NCBI GenBank assembly: GCA_013204685.1
Contig: JABMSC010000133.1
Location: 1-5,963 of the forward strand
Direction of reading: 5' to 3'
Length of the DNA stretch: 5,963 nucleotides
DNA from: Candidatus Omnitrophota bacterium
GTDB lineage: Bacteria; Omnitrophota; Gorgyraeia; Tantalellales; Tantalellaceae
Numbering within the stretch: the stretch's first letter is position 1; the number at the start of each line of letters is the position of its first letter. Below the pieces are notes generated by a model, which worked only from the letters and a program-made list of their open reading frames with translations, was not told the DNA's origin and made no database searches. Positions 5,006 through 5,963 of the stretch are shown piece after piece. Made by a program: the position numbers and the translations under genes.

Positions 5006-5963
5006 TCACAAGTTTGATTCAAAGTTCTCACCGGCGAACCGCCCATCAAACTCACCCTCAAAAGGCTGGACCCAACCATTATTCATTCCCAACTGATGCA
5101 TTTTTGTTATGACTGAAGAGTATTCTTCACGGTTTATTCTGCGGGAAAGCTCAGCATGTTTTTTTGCCATATAAGCCGGGTAATACTGACTCATCACACT
5201 GAGGTATGTCTCTTTTCCTGCTTCTCTCGAGATAAACCCTAAGGTATCCTCAGTCCCCGATATGCCTCCGGGAAGAATGAGAAGCCTTATCATAAGCCCC
5301 CGAGACGCCACCCCATCACACATCTTTAAGCTGCCTGCCTGTTTGTGCATCTCTTTTACGATCCTTCGATTGTTGCCTACATACCCCGGAGCGCTGGAAT
5401 AACGTTCAGCGAAAATATCAGAAGAATACCGCATATCCGGCAAATACACCTCAACCACCCCATCAAGGGCCCTTATTGCGTCCATAGAGTCATACCCGCC
5501 GGTATTGTAAACAACAGGTATGCTGAGAGAATGTGAATAGGCATGCTTCAGCGCCCGGGCTATGACGGGCATGAAATGTGTGGGTGTGACCAGATTTATA
5601 TTGTGGCATCTCATCTCTTGAAGTTCCAGCATGATATCGCCAAGTTCTTCACAGGAGACTTCCTTGCCTTCAGAGGTCTGGCTGAACTGATAGTTCTGAC
5701 AATATTTGCAGCTCATACTGCAGCGTGAGAAGAAAATGGTCCCTGACCCACGCGCGCCCGAAACAGGCGGCTCTTCACCGTGATGCGGGGAATAGCTGTA
5801 AACGATCGCTTTATCGCCCGCTTCACAAAAGCCCTTAACGCCTTTGGAACGATCTACCCCGCAGTTTCTCACGCAAAGATCACAGGATTCAAATGACTTC
5901 TCAAGAGATGGTAATACCTTTTCAATTATCCGGATCTTTTTTTTGATATCTATTGGTTTGGAC
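5006..5963 (-). CDS. PflX-like radical SAM protein (COG1313 type), N terminus cut by window edge
   Basis: 318 residues are visible, ending at TGA (complement of 5006-5008); the frame is open to the right edge with no ATG, so the true start is outside. It resembles the PflX family of uncharacterised Fe-S proteins related to pyruvate-formate-lyase activases. Features, numbered from the first visible residue, are: Cys27, Cys30, Cys34 and Cys46 (CDLCVRNCGVDR ... GFC), a possible extra metal site; HGEEPPVSG; and GSGTIFF followed by the radical SAM motif CSMSCKYC (Cys81, Cys85, Cys88; bases 5699-5722). NINLVTPTHFMP, PVVYNTGGYDS and YLPDMRY follow, all typical of the family. It should bind a 4Fe-4S cluster and cleave S-adenosylmethionine in the cytosol; its substrate is unknown. 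A GTG at 5872 would give 288 residues but would remove Cys27 and Cys30, so it is not the start. It is convergent with the cysteine-protein gene. Confidence 0.9.
   Translation of the reverse strand, partial: SKPIDIKKKIRIIEKVLPSLEKSFESCDLCVRNCGVDRSKGVKGFCEAGDKAIVYSYSPHHGEEPPVSGARGSGTIFFSRCSMSCKYCQNYQFSQTSEGKEVSCEELGDIMLELQEMRCHNINLVTPTHFMPVIARALKHAYSHSLSIPVVYNTGGYDSMDAIRALDGVVEVYLPDMRYSSDIFAERYSSAPGYVGNNRRIVKEMHKQAGSLKMCDGVASRGLMIRLLILPGGISGTEDTLGFISREAGKETYLSVMSQYYPAYMAKKHAELSRRINREEYSSVITKMHQLGMNNGWVQPFEGEFDGRFAGENFESNL

Noticed and set aside
4897..5112. Plus-strand open frame of 71 codons with repeating STQHSA peptides
   Set aside because: The repeats are the direct translation of the 7-base DNA tract (three units give seven codons). 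It overlaps the conserved radical SAM gene antisense and lacks a ribosome site.

Overview
The window looks like a piece of an anaerobic, double-membraned (Gram-negative-type) bacterial chromosome of moderate GC content. The outer membrane follows from a two-partner-secretion (TpsB/ShlB/FhaC) barrel protein and three consecutive genes whose products start with export signals. An anaerobic life fits the PflX-like radical SAM gene at the right edge. Long Lys/Glu/Arg-rich TPR and coiled-coil proteins beside a TpsB barrel suggest an under-sampled lineage such as Omnitrophota or another PVC-related group. That placement is an inference; no marker gene is present to prove it.

Layout: (1) 71-199 encodes a 42-residue leucine-zipper microprotein preceded by a duplicated Shine-Dalgarno sequence and ending in a hairpin. 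(2) 200-416 is intergenic and holds a promoter-like region with a perfect 12-bp palindrome over the -35 area. (3) 417-2558 is a TpsB-type outer-membrane transporter with two POTRA domains, a barrel and an unusual TPR-like C-terminal extension of about 130 residues. (4) 2559-2679 is a spacer with a 45-nt two-stem hairpin just before the next ribosome binding site. (5) 2680-4056 is an exported, very basic protein alternating TPR modules with long charged helices. (6) 4057-4258 is intergenic with a good sigma70-like promoter. (7) 4259-4765 is a small exported transglutaminase/LapG-like cysteine protein whose third catalytic residue appears to be Ser, not Asp. (8) 4766-5005 lies between convergent genes and is mostly one 7-bp-periodic DNA tract that ends exactly at the stop codon of the next gene. 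(9) 5006-5963, minus strand, is a PflX-like radical SAM protein that runs off the right edge.

Genes 3, 5 and 7 all point the same way and all encode envelope proteins. The barrel's C-terminal extension and the second protein share a related TPR motif, so a periplasmic partnership between them is plausible. Adding the cysteine protein gives a possible secretion, scaffold and processing set. The secreted TpsA substrate is not in the window, so this remains a hypothesis. The PflX-like gene is on the other strand and probably unrelated.
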